Below, in pieces: positions 1 through 10,637 of a stretch of DNA of 64,000 nt. The notes below the pieces were generated by a model, which was not told the DNA's origin, made no database searches, and was given only the letters and a program-made list of their open reading frames with translations. The number at the start of each line of letters is the position of its first letter. Position 1 is the first letter of the stretch. Made by a program: the position numbers and the translations under genes. This DNA is from Arabidopsis thaliana (lineage: Eukaryota > Streptophyta > Magnoliopsida > Brassicales > Brassicaceae), in NCBI RefSeq assembly GCF_000001735.4, contig NC_003075.7, positions 1,799,001 through 1,863,000 on the forward strand. The letters run 5' to 3'.

Positions 1-1
1 G

Positions 2-363
2 GGGCTACACATTGTTTTGTTAGTCCGGAATTGGTTGAAACAGGTGGGTTCAGGGCCAACAGACGTGAGGAAAACGGCTTTCCTGACAAGGTACGGCCAC
101 TTTGAGTTTGTGGTCATGCCATTCGGATTGACCAATGCACCAACAGCCTTCATGAAAATGATGAATGGGGTATTCCGGGATTTCTTAGACGAGTTTGTTA
201 TCATCTTCATTGACGATATCCTTGTTTACTCGAAATCTTGGGAAGCTCACCAAGAACATCTAAGGGCGGTGCTGGAACAGCTAAGGGAACATGAGCTATT
301 TGCGAAGTTAAGTAAATGCTCATTTTGGCAAAGGAGCGTTGGTTTTCTTGGTCATGTTATCTC
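2..363 (+). pseudogene. Ty3/gypsy reverse transcriptase fragment
   Basis: Reverse transcriptase would copy the element RNA into cDNA in the cytoplasmic particle. The fragment shows the fingers/palm block ([20 protein letters not shown]) with GLTNAPTAF, then the catalytic motif [10 protein letters not shown] and the block ending in FLGHVIS. The frame stops right after HVISD at about 370. In related elements some 45 residues separate HVIS from the [10 protein letters not shown] block; here they are joined directly in another frame, so a deletion of about 135 bases removed the RT thumb/connection. The left part lies beyond the window. Family assignment is secure; the deletion size is estimated from general family knowledge. 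Confidence 0.88.
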
Positions 364-1420
364 GGACTAGCGGGGTATTACCGAAGGTTCGTAATGAGTT
401 TTGCGAGCATGGCCCAACCCTTGACTCGACTGATCGGAAAAGACACCGCATTCAACTGGTCGGATGAGTGCGAGAAAAACTTCCTGGAGTTAAAGGCCAT
501 GTTGACTAATGCACCGGTATTGGTCTTACCGGAGGAAGGTGAGCCCTATACGGTTTATACGGACGCATCCGTAGTGGGACTAGAATGCGTACTGATGCAA
601 AAGGGGAGTGTTATCGCATACGCATCAAGGCAATTACGGAAACATGAGAAGAATTACCCTACGCATGATTTGGAAATGGCCGCGGTAGTATTTGCCTTGA
701 AGATTTGGCGATCATACTTGTATGGTGCTAAAGTTCAAATCTATACTGACCACAAAAGCCTAAAGTACATATTCACCCAGCCGGAGTTGAATCTAAGGCA
801 AAGAAGGTGGATGGAACTTGTGGCGGATTACGACTTGGATATAGCGTACCATGCGGGCAAGGCCAACCAAGTCGCCGACGCCCTGAGTAGGAGGCGCTCG
901 GAAGTTGAGGCGGAACGGAGCCAAGTGGACTTGGTTAACATGATGGGGACATTGCATGTGAATGCCTTGTCTAAAGAAGTTGAACCCTTAGGGTTGGGAG
1001 CCGCCGATCAGGCCAACCTGCTTAGTAGGATCCGGCTGGCTCAGGAACGGGACGAGGAGATAAAAGGATGGGCACTAAACAATAAGACCGAGTACCAAAC
1101 CTCGAACAATGGTACAATCGTGGTGAACGGTCGAGTATGTGTGCCGAACAATAGGGCATTAAAGGAGGAGATCCTAAGAGAGGCGCATCAATCGAAGTTC
1201 TCAATCCATCCTGGGTCGAACAAGATATACCGCGACCTTAAAAGGTACTACCATTGGGTAGGAATGAAGAAAGACGTGGCCAGATGGGTGGCCAAGTGCC
1301 CGACTTGTCAACTGGTCAAAGCGGAGCATCAAGTACCAAGTGGGTTGTTACAAAACCTACCTATACCGGAATGGAAGTGGGACCACATAACGATGGACTT
1401 CGTCACTGGTAGACCGATTG
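364..1420 (+). pseudogene. Ty3/gypsy RNase H and integrase N-terminal region
   Basis: Continues the pol polyprotein in a different frame from the RT fragment. It starts with [10 protein letters not shown], then the RNase H domain ([15 protein letters not shown] with the first catalytic Asp, [16 protein letters not shown] with the Glu, [11 protein letters not shown] with a further Asp, and [10 protein letters not shown]). After a linker comes the integrase HHCC zinc finger ([20 protein letters not shown], then CPTCQ). The start of the integrase core is seen as [13 protein letters not shown], with its first catalytic Asp. The frame breaks after GRPID at about 1420, where roughly 20 core residues are missing. 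No ATG belongs to this unit; it is part of a larger broken polyprotein. Confidence 0.88.
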
Positions 1421-2473
1421 ACTAAGTCTGCGCACTTCATGGCGATCTCGGATAAGGATGGAGCAGAAATCATTGCCGAGAAGTATATAGACGAGATCGT
1501 GCGGTTACATGGGATTCCAGTTAGTATAGTGTCAGACTGAGACACAAGGTTCACGTCAAAGTTTTGGAAGGCTTTCCAAAAGGCCTTAGGAACTCGAGTG
1601 AACCTAAGTACTGCCTACCACCCACAGACGGACGGACAGTCCGAACGAACGATTCAAACCCTCGAGGACATGTTGAGGGCATGCGCCTTGGATTGGGGAG
1701 GAAACTGGGAGAAATATCTAAGGTTAGTAGAGTTTGCATACAATAATAGTTTTCAAGCTAGTATTGGTATGTCTCCCTATGAGGCGTTGTATGGCCGAGC
1801 TTGTAGAACACCGTTGTGTTGGACGCCCGTGGGCGAACGTCGGTTGTTTGGACCTATCATCGTGGATGAAACCACGGAGAGAATGAAGTTCTTAAAAATC
1901 AAGTTAAAGGAAGCCCAAGATCGACAGAAAAGCTACGCCAACAAACGTCGAAAGGAATTGGAATTCCAAGTAGAAGATTTGGTGTACTTAAAGGCGATGA
2001 CCTACAAAGGGGCAGGGCGATTCACCTCAAGGAAAAAGTTAAGCCCAAGGTATGTTGGCCCGTACAAGGTGATCGAACGAGTAGGGGCGGTGGCATACAA
2101 ACTTGACCTTCCTCCAAAACTAAATGCGTTTCACAACGTCTTCCATGTGTCACAATTACGGAAGTGTTTAAGTAATCAAGAAGAAAGCGTGGAAGATGTA
2201 CCTCCCGGGTTAAAGGAGAACATGACGGTGGAAGCATGGCCGGTACAGATAATGGACCGAATGACGAAAGGGACTCGGGGAAAATCAAGGGATTTGTTAA
2301 AAGTCTTGTGGAATTGTGGAGGTCGTGAACAATACACTTGGGAAACCGAGAATAAGATGAAGGCCAATTTTTCGGAGTGGTTCAAGGAGATGGGTAAAGG
2401 TCAACTTGATGCGGATTCAAGGACGAATCCAATTCAAGGGGGGGAGACTTGTAACGCCCGCGATCCTCAATAG
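1421..2473 (+). pseudogene. Ty3/gypsy integrase core and C-terminal chromodomain-like tail
   Basis: The third piece of the pol polyprotein runs from [10 protein letters not shown] to a stop at 2471-2473. A single in-frame TGA at 1538-1540 replaces the Arg of the family motif SDRDTRF, a CGA-to-TGA change next to the second catalytic Asp. Further on are the catalytic Glu block ([20 protein letters not shown]), the GPY-type region ([20 protein letters not shown]), [13 protein letters not shown], and a tail with [19 protein letters not shown] that resembles a chromodomain. Such tails guide integration to heterochromatin in chromoviruses. The last codons overlap the polypurine tract and the first bases of the LTR. 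Confidence 0.88.
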
Positions 2474-2946
2474 GATCGTTGGCTAGGACTTGGTCCGAGA
2501 GAAGAAGGTGGAGTCTCGGACAAGCGAGAAGGAGCTGGCCATAAGCTCGGACAAAGGGGAAATTGTAACGACCGCGTCCCGCGTTCATAAAGAGGCCAGG
2601 TTGTTTTAGGAGAAAACTAGACCATGGTCAAGAAACGGACTAGAATACTTAGTCAGAAGAATAAGAAAGTTCAAAGCTGAACCAGCTAGGTGAGCTGGAC
2701 AAGCTAGGATGAACTAGCTAGCTAAGCTAGGTGAGCTAAACCAGCTGGAAGACTAGCTAGCTCGGCTAGGTGAGCTGACCGACAGCTCAACTGAGCTCGG
2801 TGAGCTGATCGTGTACTGACCCAGCTGGGTGGTCCGGTCAGCTGACACTCGAGCTGGTGGACTGTGGTAGCTCACGGGTGAAGAGGTGTCTCGGCCAAAA
2901 GGTGTAAGGTCGAGCGGGTACCAACGAACGGTTGCATCGCCTAATA

Positions 2947-3040
2947 GATGCAAGGAACGGATGTGACCTTTTGGAAGGATGCAAGGAACGGATGTGACCT
3001 TTCGGAAGGGTGCAAGGAACGGATGTGATGCTTCGGGAAG
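2947..3040 (+). repeat. 31-bp tandem repeat upstream of LTR TATA box
   Basis: Three head-to-tail units built on GATGCAAGGAACGGATGTGA. Units 1 (2947-2977) and 2 (2978-3008) are 31 bases with one difference; unit 3 (from 3009) is diverged at its end. The array ends a few bases before the TATA box at 3056, a place where transposon enhancers are often repeated. Confidence 0.85.
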
Positions 3041-3055
3041 CATCCATTCGCCCCC

Positions 3056-3063
3056 TATATAAA
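3056..3063 (+). promoter_or_regulatory. LTR TATA box 1
   Basis: TATATAAA within a GCCCCCTATATAAAGG context, following the 31-bp repeats. The same context is found at 4924. The following sequence is rich in CTCACA repeats, like a transcript leader. Function is inferred from position and sequence. Confidence 0.6.
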
Positions 3064-3319
3064 GGAGGACGCCCAAGGCCTTTGGAATAATCTCACATCA
3101 TCTCACAATCTCACAATCTCACATCATCTCACAACATCCAAAACACCATAAAACGTTCTTAAAGGAGTCCCAACACATCCTAGAGTTGTTGGTCGGAAAG
3201 GGGATGCGGCTCGGCGAGTATAACTCGACCGAACTGATGCACATGCTACCTCCCGATCCAACGGTTCGATGGAGTGTAGAGGATGGAGAGGGTAGACCGT
3301 TCGTCTTAGAGACGAATCG

Positions 3320-3510
3320 GATCTAGTAGACCGATCGTTGGATCGGATCGGCCAGACCGATCGTAAGACGGATCGGCCAGACCGATCGTAAGACGGATCG
3401 GATCGGCCAGACGGATCGGACAGACCGATCGTCGGACGGGTCGGATGGGACAGGCCGATCGTCTGACGGAACGGGTCGGACAGACCGATCGTCGGATGGG
3501 ATGGATCGAG
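3320..3510 (+). repeat. Degenerate CGATCG-rich short tandem repeat
   Basis: About 190 bases of degenerate units of roughly 20-25 bases containing GACCGATCG, GATCGGCCAGAC and GGACAGACC. The unit is rich in the palindromes CGATCG and GATC. It lies downstream of the first TATA box in the LTR. It produces long spurious open frames on the minus strand. Confidence 0.7.
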
Positions 3511-4826
3511 AAAAGTGTTCGAGGAAGCACAAGGATAAGTGCATCCGAACACACCCAAGGGTCGCCCATGGATGCAATCTTACCGGTAAAGGGAGAAAGC
3601 ACCAAGAATGGGTAAGGAACGTGATTCACCATATAAGATCAACATCGCGGCCGCCTTCATGTATCTATCTCCTCAGCCATGGTGAAACCGATCAGAGATC
3701 GGTAAGACCAAAGGGTGACTCGACGGATAACCAACGGGAAAGTCCACGGTGGGAACCGATGGACAAAACAGATGTTGGACCCGCGAGAAAACCTAAGGCC
3801 GACGGAAGAAAGATTTCATGGGCTAGCCTACGATGATCTAGTGGATGAATCCACGGACCCTTGGGTGTGATAAGGATATAGTTCGGATCGTATGGATGGA
3901 TCAATAAGCCAAAAGCTTTATCGACCACCATAGACCGGACGGATAAACGGTTAGTAAACCGTGGGCGGTCGTAGTAAATGACAGGATCGGAAACATGGAT
4001 GGTTCGATAAGCCAAGGGCTCAATCGTCCACCATGGAACCGAAGGGGAGTACGTTTGGAGGACGGATGGACCAATAAGCCAAGAGCTTGATTCGGTCATC
4101 GTGAACCAAGGGAATCGTACGATCCCCAATCTCTATCGTTGTACTTAGACCAGTGGGGTTGGTTGGTTGTATGGCTAAGTAATGATAGGGATTGGTTCAT
4201 CAATTCACGACCGATGACGAGTCGTTGAATGAATGGAGTAAGGCGACAAACGGGCTAAGGAATCAAATCCGCATATTGGCCAAGGTATGTAACGATCTAG
4301 CTTATTAGTTAAGATAGACGTTTGGTAATTGACCGTGAAAGTAAGATAAAGGAATATGCGATTGTTTGGCTTAGAATGGTTAGCGAACATATGCATGTCT
4401 TGACCGAGTAAAGGATCGATCATAGAATTAAACGAAGGTTAGAAAGACTTCCGCTGTGTAATAAGAGAGCAATTATAGAATTTAGCCTCGTAAAGGCAAT
4501 TCTATGTTGAATCGCGAAAAATTAAGAGGTTCGGCCGGGGAGAGGCGCGAACTTGAGTACACAGTCGCCGGACACCGAGACGTCCGGGACTGGGTCTCAC
4601 AGAAATCATGCGGGCTAAGCTAGGATCGTAAAGAAATCAGCTGGGTCAGCTCGCCCAAAGCTCAAGCTCAGCTGGAAGGAGTGACGGTTACTCAGGTTAA
4701 GTGACAGTCCAGCTCGGGCAGCTGGACGAGTGACGGTTGAGCTTGAGGTAGCTGGACGAGTGACGGTTGAGCTCGAGGTAGCTGGACGAGTGACAGACTA
4801 GATGGGCGGTTATGGGCGAAGAGATA

Positions 4827-4880
4827 CAACTCTTCGGAAAGGTGCAACTCTTCGGAAGGGCGCAACTCTTCGGAAAGGTG
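4827..4880 (+). repeat. 18-bp tandem repeat upstream of second TATA box
   Basis: Three exact-length units of CAACTCTTCGGAAAGGTG at 4827-4844, 4845-4862 and 4863-4880; the middle unit has two changes. The array directly precedes GCAAGGAACGGATGTG, the same sequence that is repeated in the first promoter block. The two blocks have therefore amplified different pieces of the same region. Confidence 0.88.
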
Positions 4881-4923
4881 CAAGGAACGGATGTGTTGAT
4901 TCGGGAAGCATCCATTCGCCCCC

Positions 4924-4931
4924 TATATAAG
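4924..4931 (+). promoter_or_regulatory. LTR TATA box 2
   Basis: TATATAAG in the same GCATCCATTCGCCCCCTATA context as the box at 3056. Downstream bases resemble those after the first box (GGGCGCCCAGGACC against GGACGCCCAAGGCC). Functional status unknown. Confidence 0.55.
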
Positions 4932-5763
4932 GAAGGGCGCCCAGGACCATTCCACTCACCACAACACACCGAAAACACAAGAAACTCACCATTAAAACTC
5001 TCTCCCTCTTGGGAGAATAAATAGTCTTAGGATTCGGTAGTCGGGCTGTGGCCGGCAATAAAGAAGGAGGGTCGGATCGACCTAACCTCGAGAAGGAAGG
5101 TAAGGGATCCTAGACTTTGAGTCTAAGGGTTCTAGGATGTGAGTTAGTAGTCGGATCCTTGAAAGGATCAACTAGAGGGCTGGGTAGTATCCGGGTCATG
5201 TGCATCCTACACAAGACTCGGTCCGGGTAGGGATCGGCTGAGGCGGGGACGCGGCTCGGCGGAGGACCGGCGGGTCTTAACTGATCTGCCGAGAATCGGC
5301 CGGACTGATGTGCGATCTTCCCCTCTCTGAATTCTCTCCACGGATCCGAGTAGTGTATGGCATATAGAGCATTGCATGGACTTGCATATGATTAAGTAAA
5401 TGAGATTACTTATGGCTCTATGACTTTCAGGAACGAATGGTGATCGTGGGAAGGACTTGGCTTAGGCGCGAGAGACTCAAGACCGGGATGATGGGTGGTG
5501 ATAGTTCGGATAGTCTAGGGATCGATTATATGACTTGTAATAGCTTATATGCAAACTCATAGGTTGTATCGAATCCTTTGCTTAATCAATAAAGTATCCG
5601 ATTGTTTGTTTACTCTATTCGTCTCATATATTGAATCACGGAATCATATGGAACGGATTAGACTAGGAAAGAACCTCATAAACGGTTAGGGCCGAGTCAC
5701 TTAGTGGCTTGGGTCGAGAGAACTCGTCCGGAATTTAGGCAGTCCGGATCGGGGCCTTTCAAA

Positions 5764-6054
5764 AACCAAGGTCCTGCTGCTCCCGATGCTGAAATGAAAC
5801 AAATGGTACAACAGCTGCTACAGGGACAAGCATCTAGCTCTACAGAAATTGCTAAGAAGTTACCTGAATTGCACCATAAGCTGGACTGCAGCTTTAATGA
5901 CCTGAATGCCAAAGTGGAGGCATTGAATACCAAAGTCAGATACTTGGAAGGACAATCAGCATCTACCTCTGCACCTAAAGTTACAGGACTTCCTGGGAAG
6001 TCAATACAGAATCCAAAGGAGTACGCAACTGCTCACGCAATCACTATCTGCTAG
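5764..6054 (+). pseudogene. Athila gag C-terminal remnant
   Basis: Encodes a helical stretch ([20 protein letters not shown], then [19 protein letters not shown]) that matches the C-terminal gag part of Athila copy 2 near 33500-33740 on the minus strand, including the block [13 protein letters not shown]. The N-terminal gag is missing because the element is truncated at the junction with the gypsy LTR region. A stop follows at 6052-6054. The part upstream of 5764 in the same frame is LTR sequence, not gag. Confidence 0.75.
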
Positions 6055-6057
6055 GAT

Positions 6058-7300
6058 CGAGAGCTGCCAACTCGACTTGTTCTGATTTAATCACTGGGAC
6101 AGTGATGTTCAAGAGGGGGACGCTTCTACTCAGATTGAAGTCTCTGTTGTTGAATTCAACCATTATGCTGGTTCTCGCCATCTCATTCAATCCACCTCGG
6201 AAGAGAAGGCCGCCATAATCGAGAAAATGGTAAAACGATTCAAACCTACTCCATTACCCTCCCGTGCTCTTCCATGGAAATTCAGGAAAGCATAGATGGA
6301 GAGATACAAGTCTGTTGCAGCGAAACAGCTAGACGAGATTGAAGCAGTGATGCCACTAATAGAAGTTCTCAACCTGATTCATGATCCTCACAAAAATGTG
6401 AGAAATCTGATATTGGAAAGGATCAAGATGTATCACGATTCAAATGATGATAGTGACGCTACTCCATCTCGAGCTGCTGATAAAAGGATTGTTCAAGAAA
6501 AGTTTGGAGATCCTGGATCTTTTACTCTACCATGTTCCATTGGGGAATTAGCTTTTAGTGATTGCCTGTGCGATCTCGGAGCCTCTGTCAGCTTAATGCC
6601 ACTCTCTATGGCAAGAAGGTTGGAATTTATTCAGTACAGGCCTTGTGACCTGACTTTGATCCTTGCGGATAGAGCTTCAAGAAAACCCTTTGGCATGCTG
6701 AAAGATCTACCAGTCATGATTAATGGAGTGGAAGTGCCTATAGACTTCGTGGTGCTGGACATGGAAGTAGAGCATAAGGATCCCCTAATCCTGGGAAGAC
6801 CCTTCTTAGCCTCAGTGGGAGCAGTGATAGATGTCAGGGAAGGGAAAATAAGTCTCAACCTTGGAAAGCACATCATGTTGCAGTTCGACATCAACAAAAC
6901 TCCACAAGAGTCAAAAGAAGATGAAAAAACCTCTGGAGATGATAGAGTGATCCCAGGAGAAAAATATGAGACTGAGAAAGTAAAAGAGCTTAAAAAGAGG
7001 TCTGATAAGCAAGAAGAAACTATAGAGAGGCTAGCTCACTCTGTTGAGGAACTTAGAAGTAAGCTGAATCAGTTGCAGAAGGAAGCTCAACCTAAAGGCG
7101 AGATTGACACTATCCTGAGAAAGAAGTTCACTTCAAGATGGTTTGAAGAGATAGATTACCCTCCAGAAGAGAAAGAAGCATATTTTGAAGAGAGGGGAAT
7201 CGAGTATTCTGCTGCAGACCTCTCCAGGGAGGACGCTGAATATGATGATGATACAAGAGAGGACTATGCAGACCCTCTCTATCATTCATTTTCTTCTTGA
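6058..7300 (+). pseudogene. Athila gag-pro: retropepsin-type aspartic protease
   Basis: The protease would cleave the Gag-Pol polyprotein in the particle. A TAG at 6293-6295 follows FRKA, where the family has Trp, so TGG became TAG; the stretch upstream ([18 protein letters not shown]) is in the same frame. After it come [13 protein letters not shown], the catalytic motif [13 protein letters not shown] with its Asp, DFVVLDME, and the flap/terminal motif [18 protein letters not shown]. The rest is charged and coiled-coil-like ([20 protein letters not shown]) and ends at 7300. Apart from the TAG the frame is open for 334 codons. No RT follows; the frame ends in an acidic tail ([17 protein letters not shown]), as in copy 2. 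Confidence 0.88.
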
Positions 7301-7779
7301 TAAGTGTGAGGATTCAAGCTAGGGACTTTAAACAAGCTCACTTGGGAGGAAGTCCCATGACTATCACTGTAAATAAATTTTTATTTTCTTGTAATTTTTG
7401 ATATGTTTTAGTTGTGTTTGTGGTTCTCAGGAATGGAGGAATAACGTGAAGGTAGAGTAAAAATTCAAAACTTTTACTTTAGAGATGGCCTAGAGATCGA
7501 GTATATAGGGTAGCGGAGTGCAAAACTTTTAAAACTTTTTGTTGCACCTCGAGACCTTGCACTCGAGACATTAGTCGAGTATGAGTGATGTTTAAAAATC
7601 AAAAAATTTTATACATCATTTACTCGACCAACAAAAGCTATAAAGTCTTACGGGGAGTTTATCAAGTTTACAGAAGATTACGAGATTTCCTGAGGTTTTT
7701 ACAGTAAACAGAGAGCACAAAATAAAGACAAGAAGACATTGTGGGACCCGCCGCTGACGCCCATGTCTTCCATGCAAGA

Positions 7780-8660
7780 GACCAAGAGACAAGGAATCTC
7801 TTTACACCCCCTCTCCACCACTCGACCTCATCGCCACCTTATCCCCCCCATCACTCGACCTCTCCGCCTTCTCCTTCCATCATAAACACTCGACTTCTCC
7901 CTTTCACCTTCATCCCAACAACACTCGACTCTCACTTCTCTCATCGACCCTCACTCTCAAGCTCACCAAACACTCGATCTCATCGACCACTCTTCGCCAC
8001 CACCACCTCTCATTCGTCTCAGTTTCACTCGACCACAACTCTCTTCGCCTCTCCATCATCACGGCCTGCTCCCTCTCTCCAAGGAAACAACTCGACCTCA
8101 CCATTTCATTCACTCGACCTCTATCACCAAGTCGCCTTCACCACTTCTCGCTCTTAACCACTCGACCATCTTCACCATCAACCAATCAAATCGTTTTCTC
8201 CTCCATTCAAGTTCCAAAACTGGACCGCCGCTTCACTCGACCACAACCACGAAACCAGCTTCACTCGACTTCACAAGTTCACTCGACCGCGTCTCCTTCT
8301 TCACCAATCACACGAACTCACCTCTCACTCTCTCATCTTACTCGACCGCGTGTAAGAAGAAGCTAACCAAACAATCCGATGAACCGTCTACAACACTACT
8401 CGCCTTTGCCCCGCGATCAAGTACTTGAAGGTTTCAGCCTTGCTCATTTGGGTTCGTTTGGAGAATCACTCTGTCACAACATATCACTCAACCAAAGAGT
8501 TCACTCGACCACCGCGAATCTCTCTTCGCTATCACCGGTTCACAAGCTCACTCGACCGCTTCGCTCAAAGTGTACTCGACCTCTTCCACCATCAAGCAAC
8601 AAAAACTCGATTTCCAAAACCAACAAAATCACTCGGCCGGTTTACTCAATAACATTACTT
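7780..8660 (+). repeat. ACTCGACC motif array in Athila leader
   Basis: About 900 bases between the protease and ORF1 in which ACTCGACC or a one-base variant occurs at least 15 times (for example near 7819, 7853, 7922, 8027, 8090, 8111, 8235, 8280, 8504, 8549 and 8573) at irregular spacing in pyrimidine-rich DNA. The same motif returns in the LTR (12520-12870, 13650-13790) and, in either orientation, in copy 2. It yields spurious Ser/Thr/Pro-rich open frames. Confidence 0.8.
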
Positions 8661-8753
8661 GACCAATTTACTCTGTTAGTTTATGTTTTTGGTTTTGTTG
8701 GGACTAACGTATTAACGTTTATCTTTGAGTTTCATCTATTTTCAGGTTTCATC

Positions 8754-10637
8754 ATGAGTAACTACAATGGAGAATCCTCTATGGATCCTGATTATAATGT
8801 AGATGAAGCTGAGTCTTGGTCCACTAGACCAAAGAGAGAAGAACACGTTTACGAAAGCTTCAAAGGAGAATTGGAACGCTCTGCAGCTCGACGTAACCAG
8901 AGAAGAGCTAAAATCGCCAGAGGAAAGAGAGCGATGTCAAGTAGATATGAGTTGATTGATGAGGACATCGAAACTGAGTATGAGCCAGAGTCATGGCGCA
9001 TGGAGACGAAGCTGCTGAACAAACCCGACGAGGTTACGGTGGAGGAGTATATCAGATTCTTTGAGATGAACGACTTCTGGGGGACGAGATATCCCTGCTA
9101 TGAGACTTTAGCCCAGCTGGGGTTACTGGAGGACGTGCAGCATCAGTTCGAGAAGTGTCATCTGGAGACACTCATGTCTTACCCTTACGCTACCTATAAA
9201 GAGGAGAGGATCGAGTTTCTTTCCACACTGCAAGTGGAGATGTATTAGAGTCTCACAGACTTTGAGCTGGATACCATGGGATTAGGGTTCTTGACGTTCT
9301 CAGTGGATGAACAACGTTATCAGCTGTCGATCAAGAAGTTGGAAGAACTGTTTGGTTTCCCAAGTGGAAATGGAACCAAACCCAAGTTTGAAAGGAAAGA
9401 GCTTAAGGATTTGTGGGCTACTAGTGGGAACAATGTACCACTAAACTCTGCGCGGTCCAAGAGCAACCAAATCAGGAGTCCTGTGATTCGCTACTTTCAG
9501 CGTTCAATTGCCAATGTTTTGTACTCCAGAGAGTCTACAGGCACCGTGTTTAACACGGACATGGAGATGATAGATTCCGCACTTACAGGAATTCTCCGCC
9601 GTACAAAGGGAAAGAATGTCCTGAGAGGCAATCTCAATGACGCGCCACCAGTAATGCCTCTGTTGATCCACCTGTGTGGATACAGGAAGTGGGCGTTGAC
9701 AAACGGCAAGAAGAAGGTGAGAGGAGCACTATGCGTGGGTGGCGTTGTGACGCCAATTCTGGAAGCTTGTTGAGTACCGCTCAAGGAACCAGGGTTAGCA
9801 CCGAGAATGATGGACTTTGATCATTTGCGCCGATGTGAGTTCTTGGAGTATGACATGGTTGGCGACTTCCACCGCTACAGGTTCGAGGATTCATCGATTA
9901 GAATCGCCAATATTCTTCTCCCCTGCATTGACGCTAATAGGATTCTCGAGGGAAGGAACATTGACTTCAAGCCTGCGCTTGAAGATCTTTATTTTGAGGG
10001 CAGTCCGCCAACCGAAGAGATCAGTCACACAGAAGGAGCTATAAAGGAAGATGTTGATGTGACAGTTGAAATAGATGAGGTGGAGTTTGACACGAGCATG
10101 TATCATTTCAGTGAGCATATACCTCCAGCGAGGGAAATCAAGAGTTTGAGCGAAGCTCAAAAGAACAACAGTAAGCTGCAGAAGTGGTGCAAGAAACTGG
10201 ATAAGTTACTCGCCAAGTGCCTCAGGGCTATCAAGTTTCTGAAGGACAAGCTTAGCTGCTCCTCTTCCACTACAGCTATCCCGCAGGGACAGCTCCCTCA
10301 GGACATGCCCTCGAGGAGATATGACGCGCCTAAGCCAAGTCGGCGTAGGCCTGAGCCTAGTGAGCAGGAGATTCCGCATGTCCCTGCGAGGCATTCATCA
10401 TTCGAGCCTCGTGAATCTGGGAGGAAGAGGAGGACCACACTCACTCAATCTAGCAGCACGAGCAAACGACTTCTCCAGTCTCGTAGTTTACGCGACCGCG
10501 GTGCTGTCCGCAGCAGAAGAAGAGAGGTCGAGTATCCTCATAGCGGTGCTGGCCGCCACAGAGCTGATGAGATCGAGTACCCACCTGCTGGAGCTGATAC
10601 AGAACATGGCGGTTCGTCTATGGCCTGTGAGCAATGA
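8754..10637 (+). pseudogene. Athila ORF1-type protein (env-position gene)
   Basis: A 628-codon frame from ATG at 8754 with two nonsense codons, TAG at 9246-9248 and TGA at 9771-9773. It matches the Athila ORF1 family (Pfam ATHILA ORF-1), whose function is unknown. Visible landmarks are a basic N-terminal part (ARRNQRRAKIARGKRAMSSR), GTRYPCYETLAQLGLLEDV, YKEERIEFLSTLQVEMY, LEELFGFPSG, RSPVIRYFQRSIANVLYSRE, GALCVGGVVTPIL, and a coiled-coil plus basic Arg/Ser-rich C-terminus. It sits downstream of the protease, where retroviruses carry env, but I see no signal peptide or membrane segment. A splice-acceptor-like TTTTCAG lies just upstream of the ATG. Copy 2 carries a homologue at 29253-30994. Confidence 0.85.

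Larger units (their letters stand above)
1..5763 (+). mobile_element. Ty3/gypsy retrotransposon, 3' part (pol remnant plus LTR region)
   Basis: Remains of a chromovirus-like Ty3/gypsy element that enters from the left edge, so gag, protease and the start of RT lie outside the window. Visible order is RT, RNase H, integrase zinc finger, integrase core, a chromodomain-like tail, a polypurine tract ending at 2449, and an LTR-like region starting TGTAACG at 2450. The coding part has two internal deletions and a nonsense codon, so it cannot make a working polyprotein. The right border, about 5763, is placed where homology to Athila gag begins; no target-site duplication was found there. Confidence 0.85.
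2450..5763 (+). repeat. LTR region of the gypsy element, two related promoter blocks
   Basis: Begins TGTAACG directly after a G-rich polypurine tract; a second, similar start (TGTAACGACCGCG) lies at about 2565. Two blocks share the same order: an AGCT-rich stretch (2680-2860 and 4620-4800), short tandem repeats, a matching stretch around a TATA box (3056 and 4924), and further down a GCGGCTCGGCG stretch followed by an ACTGATG stretch. This fits either one long LTR with an internal duplication or two LTR copies in tandem. A possible poly(A) signal AATAAA is at 5588-5593. The segment 3510-4600 between the blocks has no gene I recognise. Confidence 0.6.

Noticed and set aside
3330-3510. CRISPR-like regular repeats
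   Set aside because: Units are degenerate without constant repeat and unique spacers, and this is a plant genome.
2753-3632. Overlapping minus-strand frames with Arg/Ser/Asp-rich repeats
   Set aside because: They arise from the CGATCG and 31-bp repeats of the LTR; no domain, and they overlap each other in several frames.
7741-8157. 138-codon Ser/Thr/Pro/His-rich frame
   Set aside because: Composition is a by-product of the ACTCGACC array; copy 2 has no counterpart.
8754-10637. Envelope glycoprotein
   Set aside because: Position suits env but I see no signal peptide, transmembrane helix or fusion-type segment; only the Athila ORF1 family match is supportable.
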